Assembly: GCA_030430385.1 (NCBI GenBank)
Contig: JAUIFO010000002.1
Coordinates: 1-64,000, forward strand
Origin: Bacteroidia bacterium
GTDB taxonomy: Bacteria; Bacteroidota; Bacteroidia; Flavobacteriales; Flavobacteriaceae
Direction: 5' to 3'
DNA: 64,000 nucleotides
Position numbers and translations under genes: made by a program. The notes below the pieces were generated by a model. It had not been told where the DNA came from, did no database searches, and was given only the letters and a program-made list of their open reading frames with translations. Shown in pieces: positions 1-9,758 of this stretch (position 1 is the first letter of the stretch; the number at the start of each line of letters is the position of its first letter).

Positions 1-2354
1 CTCAATGGGGAAACTGGGGAGGAATTAACGACTTACAACGTAATCAAGAATTCACAATGGGAATGTCTGCTAACGATTATACATTTGGTGATCTAGCAGG
101 AACAAATAACATTGTAATGCGTGCCTCAAAATATAGAAAAGGTGGACGCTTATCTTATGCTAGTGCTAACAGAAGTTATACTGGTCGTGTTATGGGAAGT
201 TATAACTCTGGCCTTGTTGAAGGAGGATGGGCTTTCTCTGTATTAGCCTCTCGTCGTTATGGTGACGAAGGGTTTGTTGATGGAACTTTATATGACTCTA
301 ATTCATTTGTTGCTGTTGTTGAAAAAATCATCAACGACAAACACAGTATTAACTTCACATCTATTTATGCACAAAACAGACGTGGTCGTTCTACTGCTAT
401 CACTGAAGAGATTTACAGATTAAAAGGAAGAGAATACAACCCGTTTTGGGGAGAGCAAGATGGTGAAATTAGAAACTCAAGAATTAGAGAGATCAATGAG
501 CCAATCTTAATGTTAAACCACTTTTGGGATATTTCAGATAAAGTAAAGTTAAACACGAACGTTGCTTACCAATTTGGTGAGATTGCTAACTCGCGTATTG
601 ACAATAATGGTAACCGCTTAGATTCAAGTAATAGTACCTCTTATGGTGGTGCGCGTAACCCAACTCCTGAATACTATCAAAACTTACCAAGTTATTTTCT
701 TCGTGACGACAACCCTACAGCATATGATTATCAATTGGCTTATTTAGCTGAACAAGAATTTATTAATGATGGTCAATTAGATTGGAATAACCTTTACAGA
801 GCAAATGCTATTAATGGTTACTCTGTATACGCTCTTCAATCTGATGTTATTGAAGACAAGCAATTGAGCATTAATTCGATCCTTGATGCTAGTTTAGCTG
901 AAAACATTAGATTAAATGCGAATATCAGTTACAGATCTTTAAAGAGTGAAAACTATGCAAGAATGGAAGATTTGCTTGGCGGTTCAGGGTATTTAGATAT
1001 TGATGCCTTTGCTGAAGATGCTATTGATCAGCAAACAGAAGGGCAAGCGCAAAGTGATCTTAATAATCCTAATAGAATTATTTCTGAAGGTGATCGTTAC
1101 AAATACAACTACGATATTAACTCTGATGTTATTAGTAGTTTTGCGCAAGCACAATTCAAATACAACAAAATAGATTTCTACGTAGGTGCTAATGTATCTA
1201 AAACCACTTACCAACGTGATGGAAAATACAGAAATGGATTCTTCCCAACTTCTGGAAATCTTGAGGGTTTTGGAGATATAAGCTCGTTTGGTGAGAGTGA
1301 AAAACTAGATTTCACTAATTATGGTGCAAAAGCAGGATTCACTTATAAAGTAACAGGAAAACACCTTATAGATGTTAACGGTAGCTATTTCACAAAAGCA
1401 CCAAGTATTAGAAATTCTTTTGGAAACGCTAGACAAAGTAACCAAACTGTACTTGGATTAGAAAGTGAAACAATTCAATCTGTAGATGCGAGTTACATTT
1501 TTAGATCTCCAACATTCAAAGCTAGACTTACTGGTTTTTACACAGGTTTCCAAGATGGAACTGATATCGGATTTTTCTTCACAGAAAACTCAAGTAATTT
1601 TGTTCAAGAAGTTCAAACTAACATAGAAAAACGTCATATTGGAGCAGAACTAGGTATTGAAGCTCAAGTAACACCAACCATTAAACTTAAAGCTGCTGCT
1701 TCAGTTGGTCAGTATACATTTAGCAACAACCCTAATTTATATTACACTGCTGCAGATTTTAAAGATGTTAATGGTAACAATACTGTTTTAACATATGGTG
1801 ATGGTACAACAGCATTAAAAGATTTACATGTTGCTGGTGGTCCAGAAAGAGCCTTCCAATTAGGTTTTGAATATCGTGATCCTGATTTCTGGAACATTGG
1901 TGTTACGACCAACTTCTTCTCTAATGCTTATGTAGATGCTAGCGCATTAAAACATTCTGCATCATTTTCTCAAGATGTTGATTTATTACCAGTAGATGGA
2001 AACGGAAACTTGATCATTCCTGCTGGTGGTAACATTAGTGGTTATACAATTAATGATTATGATGAAGACGTTGCTAAAGATTTATTGAAGCAAGAACAAT
2101 TTGATGACTATATGTTAGTTAATATTATTGGAGGTAAGTCTTGGAGAATTAAAGATTACTTTGTTGGATTTTTCGCAACAATTAATAATGTTTTTAATCA
2201 AGAATACAGAACTGGAGGTTTTGAGCAATCTAGACGTGTTGATTACAGAAGTCAGTTAGAAGAACGTGAGGCTTCTGGAGGTCCAGTATTTGGTAATCGT
2301 TATTTTTTCGGAAATGGTACGACTTACTACCTAAATGTATATGTAAGATTCTAA
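1..2354 (+). CDS. TonB-dependent outer-membrane receptor, 5' end outside window
   Basis: This is the C-terminal part of a TonB-dependent receptor, an outer-membrane beta-barrel that imports large ligands using energy from TonB. The frame is open from base 3, and the residues before the first internal Met (base 57) include NWGGINDLQRNQEF, typical of the plug-to-barrel region, so the Met at 57 is not the real start. About 780 residues of alternating aromatic and polar beta-strand sequence follow, and the protein ends in YLNVYVRF, the usual terminal Phe of an outer-membrane barrel. The plug and any carboxypeptidase-like N-terminal domain lie upstream of the window. A lipoprotein gene follows 35 bp downstream, the usual receptor-lipoprotein pairing in Bacteroidota. 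The substrate cannot be told. Confidence 0.9.
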   Translation, partial: QWGNWGGINDLQRNQEFTMGMSANDYTFGDLAGTNNIVMRASKYRKGGRLSYASANRSYTGRVMGSYNSGLVEGGWAFSVLASRRYGDEGFVDGTLYDSNSFVAVVEKIINDKHSINFTSIYAQNRRGRSTAITEEIYRLKGREYNPFWGEQDGEIRNSRIREINEPILMLNHFWDISDKVKLNTNVAYQFGEIANSRIDNNGNRLDSSNSTSYGGARNPTPEYYQNLPSYFLRDDNPTAYDYQLAYLAEQEFINDGQLDWNNLYRANAINGYSVYALQSDVIEDKQLSINSILDASLAENIRLNANISYRSLKSENYARMEDLLGGSGYLDIDAFAEDAIDQQTEGQAQSDLNNPNRIISEGDRYKYNYDINSDVISSFAQAQFKYNKIDFYVGANVSKTTYQRDGKYRNGFFPTSGNLEGFGDISSFGESEKLDFTNYGAKAGFTYKVTGKHLIDVNGSYFTKAPSIRNSFGNARQSNQTVLGLESETIQSVDASYIFRSPTFKARLTGFYTGFQDGTDIGFFFTENSSNFVQEVQTNIEKRHIGAELGIEAQVTPTIKLKAAASVGQYTFSNNPNLYYTAADFKDVNGNNTVLTYGDGTTALKDLHVAGGPERAFQLGFEYRDPDFWNIGVTTNFFSNAYVDASALKHSASFSQDVDLLPVDGNGNLIIPAGGNISGYTINDYDEDVAKDLLKQEQFDDYMLVNIIGGKSWRIKDYFVGFFATINNVFNQEYRTGGFEQSRRVDYRSQLEEREASGGPVFGNRYFFGNGTTYYLNVYVRF

Positions 2355-2389
2355 AAAAAAGCTAAGAAATAATAAATAAAACATTTAAA

Positions 2390-3832
2390 ATGAAAACTTT
2401 AAAAATTAATAAGTTAATACTATTACTACTTAGTTTAGTAGTAATTAGTAGCTGTGTGCAAGATGATGACTTTGACACACCAAACCAATCATTTAATGAA
2501 CCAAACATCCCTGTAAATCAATTAAGAACAATAGCTTCTTTAGCAGGAGACCTAGCACAAGAACAAAGTGCTAATGATGGTATTTTTGAACCACAACCAT
2601 TAGACTACTCTAATGAAAATGATGTTGTTTCATACGAGTTTAATGAAAATGATGAATACATCACTGGTTATGTAGTATCCTCTGATGAAGCCGGTAACTT
2701 CTTTGAAGAATTGATTATTCAAGATGATTTTGAAAACCCAACAGTTGGTATTAAAGTTCTAATTGATGTTAACCCATTATTTACAAAATATGAAGTGGGT
2801 AGAAAAATCTACTTAAAAATCAACGGATTATCTGTAGGTATCACTAATGGTGTTTTAACTATTGGATCATTAAACGGTTCTGAAGTTGATAAAATTGCTT
2901 CATCTCAAGAAACCAGATATATCCAAAGATCTAATGAGGTTGCTACTATTGTTCCGTTACCTATTTCTTTTTCTGAATTTTCTAATGATAAAACTAATTT
3001 AATGGTGCAATTACAGGATGTTCAGTTTAACAGAAATCAAGTTATAAATGATTCATTTACTTATGCTTCTGAAGATCTAGATCAATTTGATGGAGAGCGT
3101 ATTTTAGAGAGCTGCACAGTATCGTCATCTGTGATATTTAGCACAAGTACATTTGCTGATTTTAAAGGCTTAGCATTACCATCTGGACAAGGTAACATTA
3201 ATGCTATTTTATCTAGAAACTTTGAAGGTGAAGCTTTTATAGTGACGATTAACACGCCTGAAGACATTAGTTTTGGTGGTGTAGAAAACAGATGTGATCC
3301 AGATTTCTTTGAATGTACCACGCCTTCTGGAGGTGGTTCTAATATCTTCTTTGAAGATTTTGAAGGGTTCGGTAATTATGCAGCTGAAGGATGGACTAAT
3401 GTTAATGTAAGTGGTACTGATACAGATTGGTTTATCAGCAGTTTTAGTGGTAATAGCTATTCTCGAATCTCTGCTTATAACTCTGGTAATTCCGAAGCTG
3501 ACGTATGGTTAGTAACTCCAGACATCGATTTAGATTCTACTAGTGGAGAAGAATTATCTTTTAGAATAGAATCAGCTTATGACGATGGAACTATTTTAAC
3601 TGTTTTGATCTCTGAAGACTTTACAGGTGATGTAGCTACAGCAACATGGCAAATTTTAGATGTTACAATACCTGTTGGTCCTTCTAATGGTTTTGGTGGT
3701 TTACAATCTATAGACCCTATTAACATCTCTTGCCTAGATGGTACTATTAATGTAGCATTTTTATATGAAGGTTCTGATCCTAGTGCAACTACAAGATATC
3801 ATGTAGATGACGTAAGGGTTACAGGAAACTAA
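2390..3832 (+). CDS. DUF5689/choice-of-anchor J type surface lipoprotein
   Basis: This 480-residue lipoprotein has a signal peptide ending in the lipobox VISSC (Cys22), followed by an acidic DDD stretch that fits lipoprotein surface export. Residues of about 80-310 resemble the DUF5689 domain of flavobacterial lipoproteins (ITGYVVSSDEAGNFFEELIIQD region). Residues of about 318-480 form a jelly-roll (choice-of-anchor J-like) domain starting at FFEDFEGF. It sits 35 bp behind the TonB-dependent receptor and ends before a strong terminator, so the two are probably one operon. Its role is inferred to be ligand capture or surface binding for the receptor; no catalytic motif was seen. Confidence 0.75.
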   Translation: MKTLKINKLILLLLSLVVISSCVQDDDFDTPNQSFNEPNIPVNQLRTIASLAGDLAQEQSANDGIFEPQPLDYSNENDVVSYEFNENDEYITGYVVSSDEAGNFFEELIIQDDFENPTVGIKVLIDVNPLFTKYEVGRKIYLKINGLSVGITNGVLTIGSLNGSEVDKIASSQETRYIQRSNEVATIVPLPISFSEFSNDKTNLMVQLQDVQFNRNQVINDSFTYASEDLDQFDGERILESCTVSSSVIFSTSTFADFKGLALPSGQGNINAILSRNFEGEAFIVTINTPEDISFGGVENRCDPDFFECTTPSGGGSNIFFEDFEGFGNYAAEGWTNVNVSGTDTDWFISSFSGNSYSRISAYNSGNSEADVWLVTPDIDLDSTSGEELSFRIESAYDDGTILTVLISEDFTGDVATATWQILDVTIPVGPSNGFGGLQSIDPINISCLDGTINVAFLYEGSDPSATTRYHVDDVRVTGN

Positions 3833-3851
3833 TTAAGTGAATAAATAAATA

Positions 3852-3886
3852 AAAAGCCGCATCTTTAACAGATGTGGCTTTTTTTA
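3852..3886 (+). terminator. Intrinsic terminator after receptor-lipoprotein operon
   Basis: Inverted repeat AAAGCCGCATCT / AGATGTGGCTTT (one G-U pair) with a short TTAAC-type loop, followed by a run of seven T. It lies 20 bp after the lipoprotein stop codon. Confidence 0.85.
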
Positions 3887-3897
3887 TCTAAGTACCT

Positions 3898-4272
3898 ATG
3901 TCAACATTTGATCTTATCTTTTTTAGTGTTTTTAATCACTTTAAAGCGCGTTATAGGCAAAAAGCAAACCGTATCGCCATTACTTATTTATCATTACTTC
4001 AAATCGTTTTAATATTACTATTAAGCGTTTTCTTTTCAGAGTTTGCGCAACAAATGCACATTACTACAATGTCGTCTTGGAAAGCTTGGACACTTTTTTT
4101 TATTATTAGTATTGTCTTATATTTTAGAAATTGGATTGTTTACAGTGGTAAAAAACGAAAAGTATTAAATGCCAAACGCACTAAATCAAAAGCAGTTCCT
4201 ATACGTATGTGGAAACTTTGGCTTTTGTTAGTTGGTTGTTTTGGATTAGCCATAATCATCTTAAAAATTTAA
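3898..4272 (+). CDS. Small membrane protein of unknown function
   Basis: This 124-residue protein has three hydrophobic segments (about residues 29-46, 62-80 and 106-123) and basic loops such as KKRKVLNAKRTKSK. I do not recognise the family. It begins with ATG only 12 bp after the terminator of the previous operon, and its stop is followed by a bidirectional terminator, so it is boxed in as a single transcript unit or fed by read-through. Composition and codon use look like those of its neighbours, so I think it is a real gene, but no function can be given. Confidence 0.6.
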   Translation: MSTFDLIFFSVFNHFKARYRQKANRIAITYLSLLQIVLILLLSVFFSEFAQQMHITTMSSWKAWTLFFIISIVLYFRNWIVYSGKKRKVLNAKRTKSKAVPIRMWKLWLLLVGCFGLAIIILKI

Positions 4273-4280
4273 ATAAAAAA

Positions 4281-4305
4281 AGCCTCTATAAAAGAGGCTC
4301 TTTTG
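4281..4305. terminator. Bidirectional intrinsic terminator
   Basis: Perfect stem AGCCTCT / AGAGGCT with an ATAAA-type loop, flanked by A-rich sequence on one side and TTTT on the other. It serves the small plus-strand gene and the convergent minus-strand giant T9SS protein. Confidence 0.8.
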
Positions 4306-4323
4306 TTATCAATTTTAAAGCGG

Positions 4324-7300
4324 TTAGTTCTCGCGCTGGATGTATATCCAAGCACTTCTTCGTTTACCATTATCATATTCCATAGTATAGAAATACGTTC
4401 CAACAGGCAATTCTTCCCCATCATCTGTTTGACCATACCATTCGTTTGAATAGTTTTTTTTCTTATATACTAAAGTTCCATTTCTATTGAATATTTCAAG
4501 TTTAGTAACACCATAGCTACTTAAATCAAATACGTCATTCATTCCGTCTCCATTAGGAGAAATACCTTGAGGAATAACACAAGTTGGAAGTTCAATAACT
4601 GTGATTATCGCATTATTAGAACATCCTGTGTCATTAAAAGTCACCTCAATTTCATAGTCACCAGCAATTAAAACAGGAAGCGTTAATCCAGTTTCACCTG
4701 GTATTAGGACTCCATCTAAGTACCAATTAATACTCACTTCAGCTTCACTGTAGTTTTCAGCAGTAGCTTCAATTATGATTGGTACAGTAGCATTCGGACA
4801 AACCTCGTAATCGAAATTAGGAGTGAATGATGATACAGGTTCAGTTCCTATTATAAGCTCAAAACTATTAGTTACATAACAATCAGGATAAGCAACGGTT
4901 TCAACTCTAACATAAATTATTCCACCAGAACTACTGTAAGGACTAGTTAAAGCGCCTGCTCCCATCATTGCATCGGTTTCAGTAGCGTGATATGTTACAT
5001 TATACTGTGATGCGTCCTGTCCGTTTAACACATTGGCATTATGAGCATCTAAATCAAAACTCGCAAAACCATCATCATCATTATCACAACCAATTATATC
5101 AACACTTTCCGCAGTATGTGTTGGCGCAGAAATTAAAATATTAAAACTTGTTGTTTCATAACACCCAGTTACATTATCCTCAACTCTTACATAGATCACT
5201 TGCGGATTAGAAGTGTTGGTATATGGTGACATAATTGGGTTATTATCTGATTCGGCATTGGTTAGAGACTCGTGATAAGTAACTGTGTAATTTGCTGGAT
5301 CTTGAGCTCCAAGCACAACAGTATCATTAACTGTTAAATCAAATTCGGCTTGTGCAGTTGTTGAACAAGCAGAAAAGTCATCTGGTGTATTAGCAACTGG
5401 TAATGGTAAAAACTCAATTAAGATCTCATCATCGATGATACACGTTGGCGAGAAGATAATCTGAGTTGTGTACAATCCAGGTTCAGTAACAACTAAAGTT
5501 GATGCTGTTTCTCCTGGAATAACAAATCCGTCTTTATACCAAACATGATCTACGTTTGGTGCAGAAGTATCAAGTACAACTGGTTCATCTTGACATACTG
5601 CAGTACCTCCAACAACTGTGATATCAGCTCCTAAATCTACTTCACCAATATCAAAACTTCCAGCCTTTAAGAATACACCTGAATCATAAATATTATCACG
5701 AGCATCTGCAATTACTAATTTGATATGATAGGTCTCACCAATATTTACTGGAGAATATGCTGTAAATACAGCTGTTCTACCATCAAATGATATAGGTGGT
5801 AGGTTATCTGGAATGTATTCTCCAAAATATTGTTCATTAACTGCTGGACACGATCCATTATCTGGATGGATATTGGTCACTAATATTGGATCTGTAGTAC
5901 CAGGAACTACAGCCAAGTTTGTGGTAGCTCCTCCAGAATCTGTTAATAAAAATGCGAATGCATCAGAGAATTGACATTCAAATCCTCCCATGTCATACTC
6001 TTCAGAAGCCATTAAGAAATCAAAGCTCAACTCATCATTAAGAGGAACGAAATCGAATTCAATAATAGTAGCGTTATTTGTATTATCACCAGCAATAGCC
6101 GTTAAATCTGCATCACCAGGCCAAGCTGCACTACCAGATGACACAAAGTTTACATTAGGTCCTGCGGCTTGACTAGCATCACCAGAAGTCATTAATAAAC
6201 CTTCTTCAAATGGGAAACCTCCATCAGGATTAGAGAAATATCCAATACCATTAGCCTCTCCAAAGTTTGTTCCTGTTGAGAATGTAATATTTGTAATTTG
6301 AGCACAAGGGCTATCAATAAGTACATCAACAACCAATTCTTCAACTGTATAAATCGTTTGATCTACAAGTACGTTTCCAGAACCTGGTCTAATACATAAA
6401 TCAAACGTATAATCTACAGGATCTCCATCAGCTGAAAAGATTCTAATATAATAGGTGTTTCCAACTGTAAGTGTTGGTGTTACGCTGGCATCAGCATCCG
6501 TACAATAGAGCTCCACAAGATTATCACAAGTGCCCTCATAAAGTCCATGATCTACGTCTTGAAAAAATCCTCCACCTACAATATTTTGAATTAAAATAAG
6601 TTGAATTTCATTTTCAGCAACAAACTGGAACCAAACATCATCATCTGGATTGCCTCCACAAGAACCTCCAGGCACACCTGAATCAGTTGCTTCTAATAAC
6701 GTTCCAGAAGTAATTAATGTACAACTATCGTCTGTGTTAACAGCAGCAACTATAGCATCACAAGGATTATCATTATCTGGTGGACAAGCCTGTAATTGAA
6801 TAGCACTACTATTAATGACACAGTTTGGATCTTGGTCATTGCTAGTTGTTATGATGACATCAACACCAAAAGGGAAAGGCCCTACTTGGTATACTCCTGT
6901 TGCTGTAACAGGAACAGTTGTAGCATCTTGGTTATTTGAAATGGTAAGTGATGTAGCATCTCCTAACGAAGTGATATTTACATTCACCAAGAATTGATTT
7001 CCATTATCACAATCATCAACCACCTGATAGGTTGCTGTAGGATTAATACACGTTGCACATGCTACAGTGTAGTCTATCCCGCCAGGAAATGCCCCTGAAG
7101 TACAACTTACTGAACCATCTGAAGTGATTTGAAAATAAATTGTATCTCCTGTTGATTGGAATGTTAATCCTGTTATGTCACCATCATTTCCTTCTCCATT
7201 ATACAATTCTGTGATACCATCTGAATCTAATACTACAAGAAAATCAAAAGGAGCTCCTTCTATTTCACCAGCATTAATAGTCAGGTTCAATGGTGAACCA

Positions 7301-9642
7301 TCAGAACTTGTGTATTGAAATTGGTTAGGGTCATTATTATCATAACAATAAAAAGCATTAACAGGTCCTGCAGAACAATCTACAACAGTGTCTAAACAAA
7401 ACTCTTGTGTTAATGGTGCACTTGAGATCTCACAGTTCGCATCATCTGCATTTGATACCGTTATCACTACTGGTGTGTTATTTGCATATGGCCCAAACTG
7501 TACCACACCTGTCACACCTACTGTCTGATCTGCACTTCCCTGATCATCACTCAACGTAATCGAAGTCGCTGACCCTAAATCTGTTAAATCTACATCTATA
7601 AAAAACTCTGGTCCTACTACACAATTCGACACAACACTATACGTCGCCTGTGGATTCACACACGTCGCACATGCAACATCAAAATCCCATTGTGTCGTAC
7701 AACAAAAACTCCCTGATGCACAACTAACACTTCCATCTGCATCAATCTCTAAATACATCGAATCTCCTAATGAATCAAATGTCAAGCCTGCTAAATCTCC
7801 ACCATTATTACCTTGATATATCACTGCGCCTGTGTTGTCTGTACCTTCATACAAAATAATATCATCACAACACGACTCTATCCCTCCTGCATTGAAAGTC
7901 AATCGTAATGGACTACCATCACTTGAAGTAAAAGTCCAATTTGTCGTGTCATTGTTACCATAACAATATGTGATATTTGTTGGTGCCTGAGTACAATCTA
8001 TCGTATAATCTGATTGGATCGTTGTCGTAAAGTTAACTGGTCCTGCCCATAAACTATACGTTCCGCCTCCACAATCGGCTCTTACCCATATCTCATAGTC
8101 TGTTGAAAAATTCAAGTTTGTTAAAGTAATTGTATTACTTCCCGTTACTGTTCCTGAGCCTGTTGGCTCTCCTGTACCTGCTGGCACAACAACATACTCC
8201 CATGACGTCTCGCCATTATTTCCTATCCAAGTAACATCTGCATCTGTGCCGCCTACGTTAGACACCAAAATACTACTTGGTGCGATACAAAACGTTCCAC
8301 AGGTCTCTACACGTACTAAGTCGATTGACATATCGCCTTCAAAATCGCCTGTACCTGTATGACTGAACTCTACATAAATCGTCTGTCCTAAATAAGTGTC
8401 TAAATTTATCCCTACTGGAACCCATGGATCTGCGCCTGAGGTCTGTAACTCTCCTGCCCATGCAAATAATGTCGTGAATGGTCCCGTTGGTGACGTTCCT
8501 ACGCCTACATTCAAGGTTCCCATATCGGCTCCAAAGGCATGCATCTGAAACGATAGCTCTGCGCCATCTACTGCTGTAGTTAAATCTATTGCTGGACTTA
8601 CTGCTGAGGCTGTCGCTGTTGTAGCTCCTGAAGCCTCATAATTCATAAAACTCGCACCACTAAATGCTGCATCTGGCCCTGTGCCTCCCGAGCCTGAATC
8701 ATTTGGAATCTCCCATGTACCATCGCCTCCATTTATATCGCCTGTCCATCCATCTACTGTGTCAAAATCTGCTGTGTAAACAAAAGAAGAACTCCCTGAC
8801 ATACAATTCACTCCTAATGGTGGTGGAGGTGGTGTGTTAAATGTTCTAAAGTTGATAGGTCCTACCCAAATACTAAATCCATCTGCACCACAATCTGCGC
8901 GTAAGTATATTTCATAATCTGTCGTTGGTGTTAGACCTGTAACGGTATAAGGATTTGTTGTTATTGCTGTCCCTGATCCTGTTGGAACTCCTGTGCCTGC
9001 TGGCTGAACAACAATCTCCCATGATGTACTACTGCCTGCTGTCCAGCTCAAATCAACTGATGTGTCTGTTAAATTTGCCAGCGTTAAATCTGCTGGGTTT
9101 GGACACAACGCATTGTAGACAATAACATTGTCTATCAACCAATACCAGGCCCAAACATTACCATCATTATAAACAAAACGAACTTGCATGTTTGCATTCG
9201 AATAGGCTGTAATATTGATACTCTGTTGGTCTGGAGCATCAAAATCACCTGCATCTGCTGACTGATTCAATACCTCTACCCAACTCGTACCATCAAAAAC
9301 CTCTACTATCGCTGTATCATCACCTATATTATTGTAAAATTGATCGAAATCTAAAAACAGGTTCGTTGCGCCTGTTGTATCAAAAACTGGCGAAGTCAAC
9401 GTCTCTATCAGCTCTACACCGTTCCCATTGGCATCACTGTCTACAATAGCACAGTTACTCCCATTTAAACCATTAACGCCTCCTTGTAACCCAGAAATCC
9501 AAGAATCTCCCGTAGCTGCTCCTCCATCATCTATAGTCCATGTGGCTGGTATCTCTGTGTCAAAATTCTCCTGTAGATAGGTTTGTGAACTTACAGAAAA
9601 TGTAAGCAAAGCCAACATACTTATTAGTAAAATATTTTTCAT
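4324..9642 (-). CDS. Giant T9SS type B surface protein with choice-of-anchor L domain (copy A)
   Basis: This 1772-residue secreted protein has an N-terminal signal peptide ending near SVSSQ. Reading along it: a MAM/jelly-roll-like domain (about 20-175), FN3 (180-270), a second jelly-roll (285-450), FN3 (455-545), two CUB-like domains (about 550-660 and 760-870), a pre-peptidase C-terminal-like segment with GGNPDDDVWFQF (about 1000-1100), a choice-of-anchor L domain (about 1140-1370), Ig/PKD-like repeats, and a C-terminal type B sorting domain (about 1690-1772, ISPNGDGMNDVFDLS). Type B proteins usually need an SprF-like partner, and one is encoded nearby at 11691-12590. The N-terminal 745 residues are almost the same as in the protein at 12691-18372. 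Likely role is surface adhesion or gliding; the ligand is unknown. Confidence 0.85.
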   Translation of the reverse strand: MKNILLISMLALLTFSVSSQTYLQENFDTEIPATWTIDDGGAATGDSWISGLQGGVNGLNGSNCAIVDSDANGNGVELIETLTSPVFDTTGATNLFLDFDQFYNNIGDDTAIVEVFDGTSWVEVLNQSADAGDFDAPDQQSINITAYSNANMQVRFVYNDGNVWAWYWLIDNVIVYNALCPNPADLTLANLTDTSVDLSWTAGSSTSWEIVVQPAGTGVPTGSGTAITTNPYTVTGLTPTTDYEIYLRADCGADGFSIWVGPINFRTFNTPPPPPLGVNCMSGSSSFVYTADFDTVDGWTGDINGGDGTWEIPNDSGSGGTGPDAAFSGASFMNYEASGATTATASAVSPAIDLTTAVDGAELSFQMHAFGADMGTLNVGVGTSPTGPFTTLFAWAGELQTSGADPWVPVGINLDTYLGQTIYVEFSHTGTGDFEGDMSIDLVRVETCGTFCIAPSSILVSNVGGTDADVTWIGNNGETSWEYVVVPAGTGEPTGSGTVTGSNTITLTNLNFSTDYEIWVRADCGGGTYSLWAGPVNFTTTIQSDYTIDCTQAPTNITYCYGNNDTTNWTFTSSDGSPLRLTFNAGGIESCCDDIILYEGTDNTGAVIYQGNNGGDLAGLTFDSLGDSMYLEIDADGSVSCASGSFCCTTQWDFDVACATCVNPQATYSVVSNCVVGPEFFIDVDLTDLGSATSITLSDDQGSADQTVGVTGVVQFGPYANNTPVVITVSNADDANCEISSAPLTQEFCLDTVVDCSAGPVNAFYCYDNNDPNQFQYTSSDGSPLNLTINAGEIEGAPFDFLVVLDSDGITELYNGEGNDGDITGLTFQSTGDTIYFQITSDGSVSCTSGAFPGGIDYTVACATCINPTATYQVVDDCDNGNQFLVNVNITSLGDATSLTISNNQDATTVPVTATGVYQVGPFPFGVDVIITTSNDQDPNCVINSSAIQLQACPPDNDNPCDAIVAAVNTDDSCTLITSGTLLEATDSGVPGGSCGGNPDDDVWFQFVAENEIQLILIQNIVGGGFFQDVDHGLYEGTCDNLVELYCTDADASVTPTLTVGNTYYIRIFSADGDPVDYTFDLCIRPGSGNVLVDQTIYTVEELVVDVLIDSPCAQITNITFSTGTNFGEANGIGYFSNPDGGFPFEEGLLMTSGDASQAAGPNVNFVSSGSAAWPGDADLTAIAGDNTNNATIIEFDFVPLNDELSFDFLMASEEYDMGGFECQFSDAFAFLLTDSGGATTNLAVVPGTTDPILVTNIHPDNGSCPAVNEQYFGEYIPDNLPPISFDGRTAVFTAYSPVNIGETYHIKLVIADARDNIYDSGVFLKAGSFDIGEVDLGADITVVGGTAVCQDEPVVLDTSAPNVDHVWYKDGFVIPGETASTLVVTEPGLYTTQIIFSPTCIIDDEILIEFLPLPVANTPDDFSACSTTAQAEFDLTVNDTVVLGAQDPANYTVTYHESLTNAESDNNPIMSPYTNTSNPQVIYVRVEDNVTGCYETTSFNILISAPTHTAESVDIIGCDNDDDGFASFDLDAHNANVLNGQDASQYNVTYHATETDAMMGAGALTSPYSSSGGIIYVRVETVAYPDCYVTNSFELIIGTEPVSSFTPNFDYEVCPNATVPIIIEATAENYSEAEVSINWYLDGVLIPGETGLTLPVLIAGDYEIEVTFNDTGCSNNAIITVIELPTCVIPQGISPNGDGMNDVFDLSSYGVTKLEIFNRNGTLVYKKKNYSNEWYGQTDDGEELPVGTYFYTMEYDNGKRRSAWIYIQREN
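7364..9598 (-). repeat. 2.2-kb near-identical direct repeat, copy 1
   Basis: This tract matches 16085-18319 at a constant offset of 8721 bp, with no insertion or deletion seen over 2235 bp. By eye I count about 18 base differences, nearly all before 7980, and none between about 7980 and 9540. It encodes the N-terminal 745 residues or so of the giant T9SS protein. Confidence 0.9.
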
Positions 9643-9697
9643 TTGATTTAGTTGTTGAAGTAATTAAACTTTTCTTTTAAATTTTAATTAAAAACGT

Positions 9698-9728
9698 AAA
9701 AAGCCCTGCTTTGTAAACAGAGCTTTTA
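9698..9728 (-). terminator. Intrinsic terminator after OmpA/PD40 gene
   Basis: Read on the minus strand, stem AAAGC-CTG / CAG-GCTTT with one internal mismatch and a 9-base loop is followed by a T-rich run. It lies 30 bp beyond the OmpA/PD40 stop and before the start of the copy A giant gene, which would therefore need its own promoter. Confidence 0.6.
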
Positions 9729-9758
9729 TACTTTATTAATTATATAATGTTCTCATAA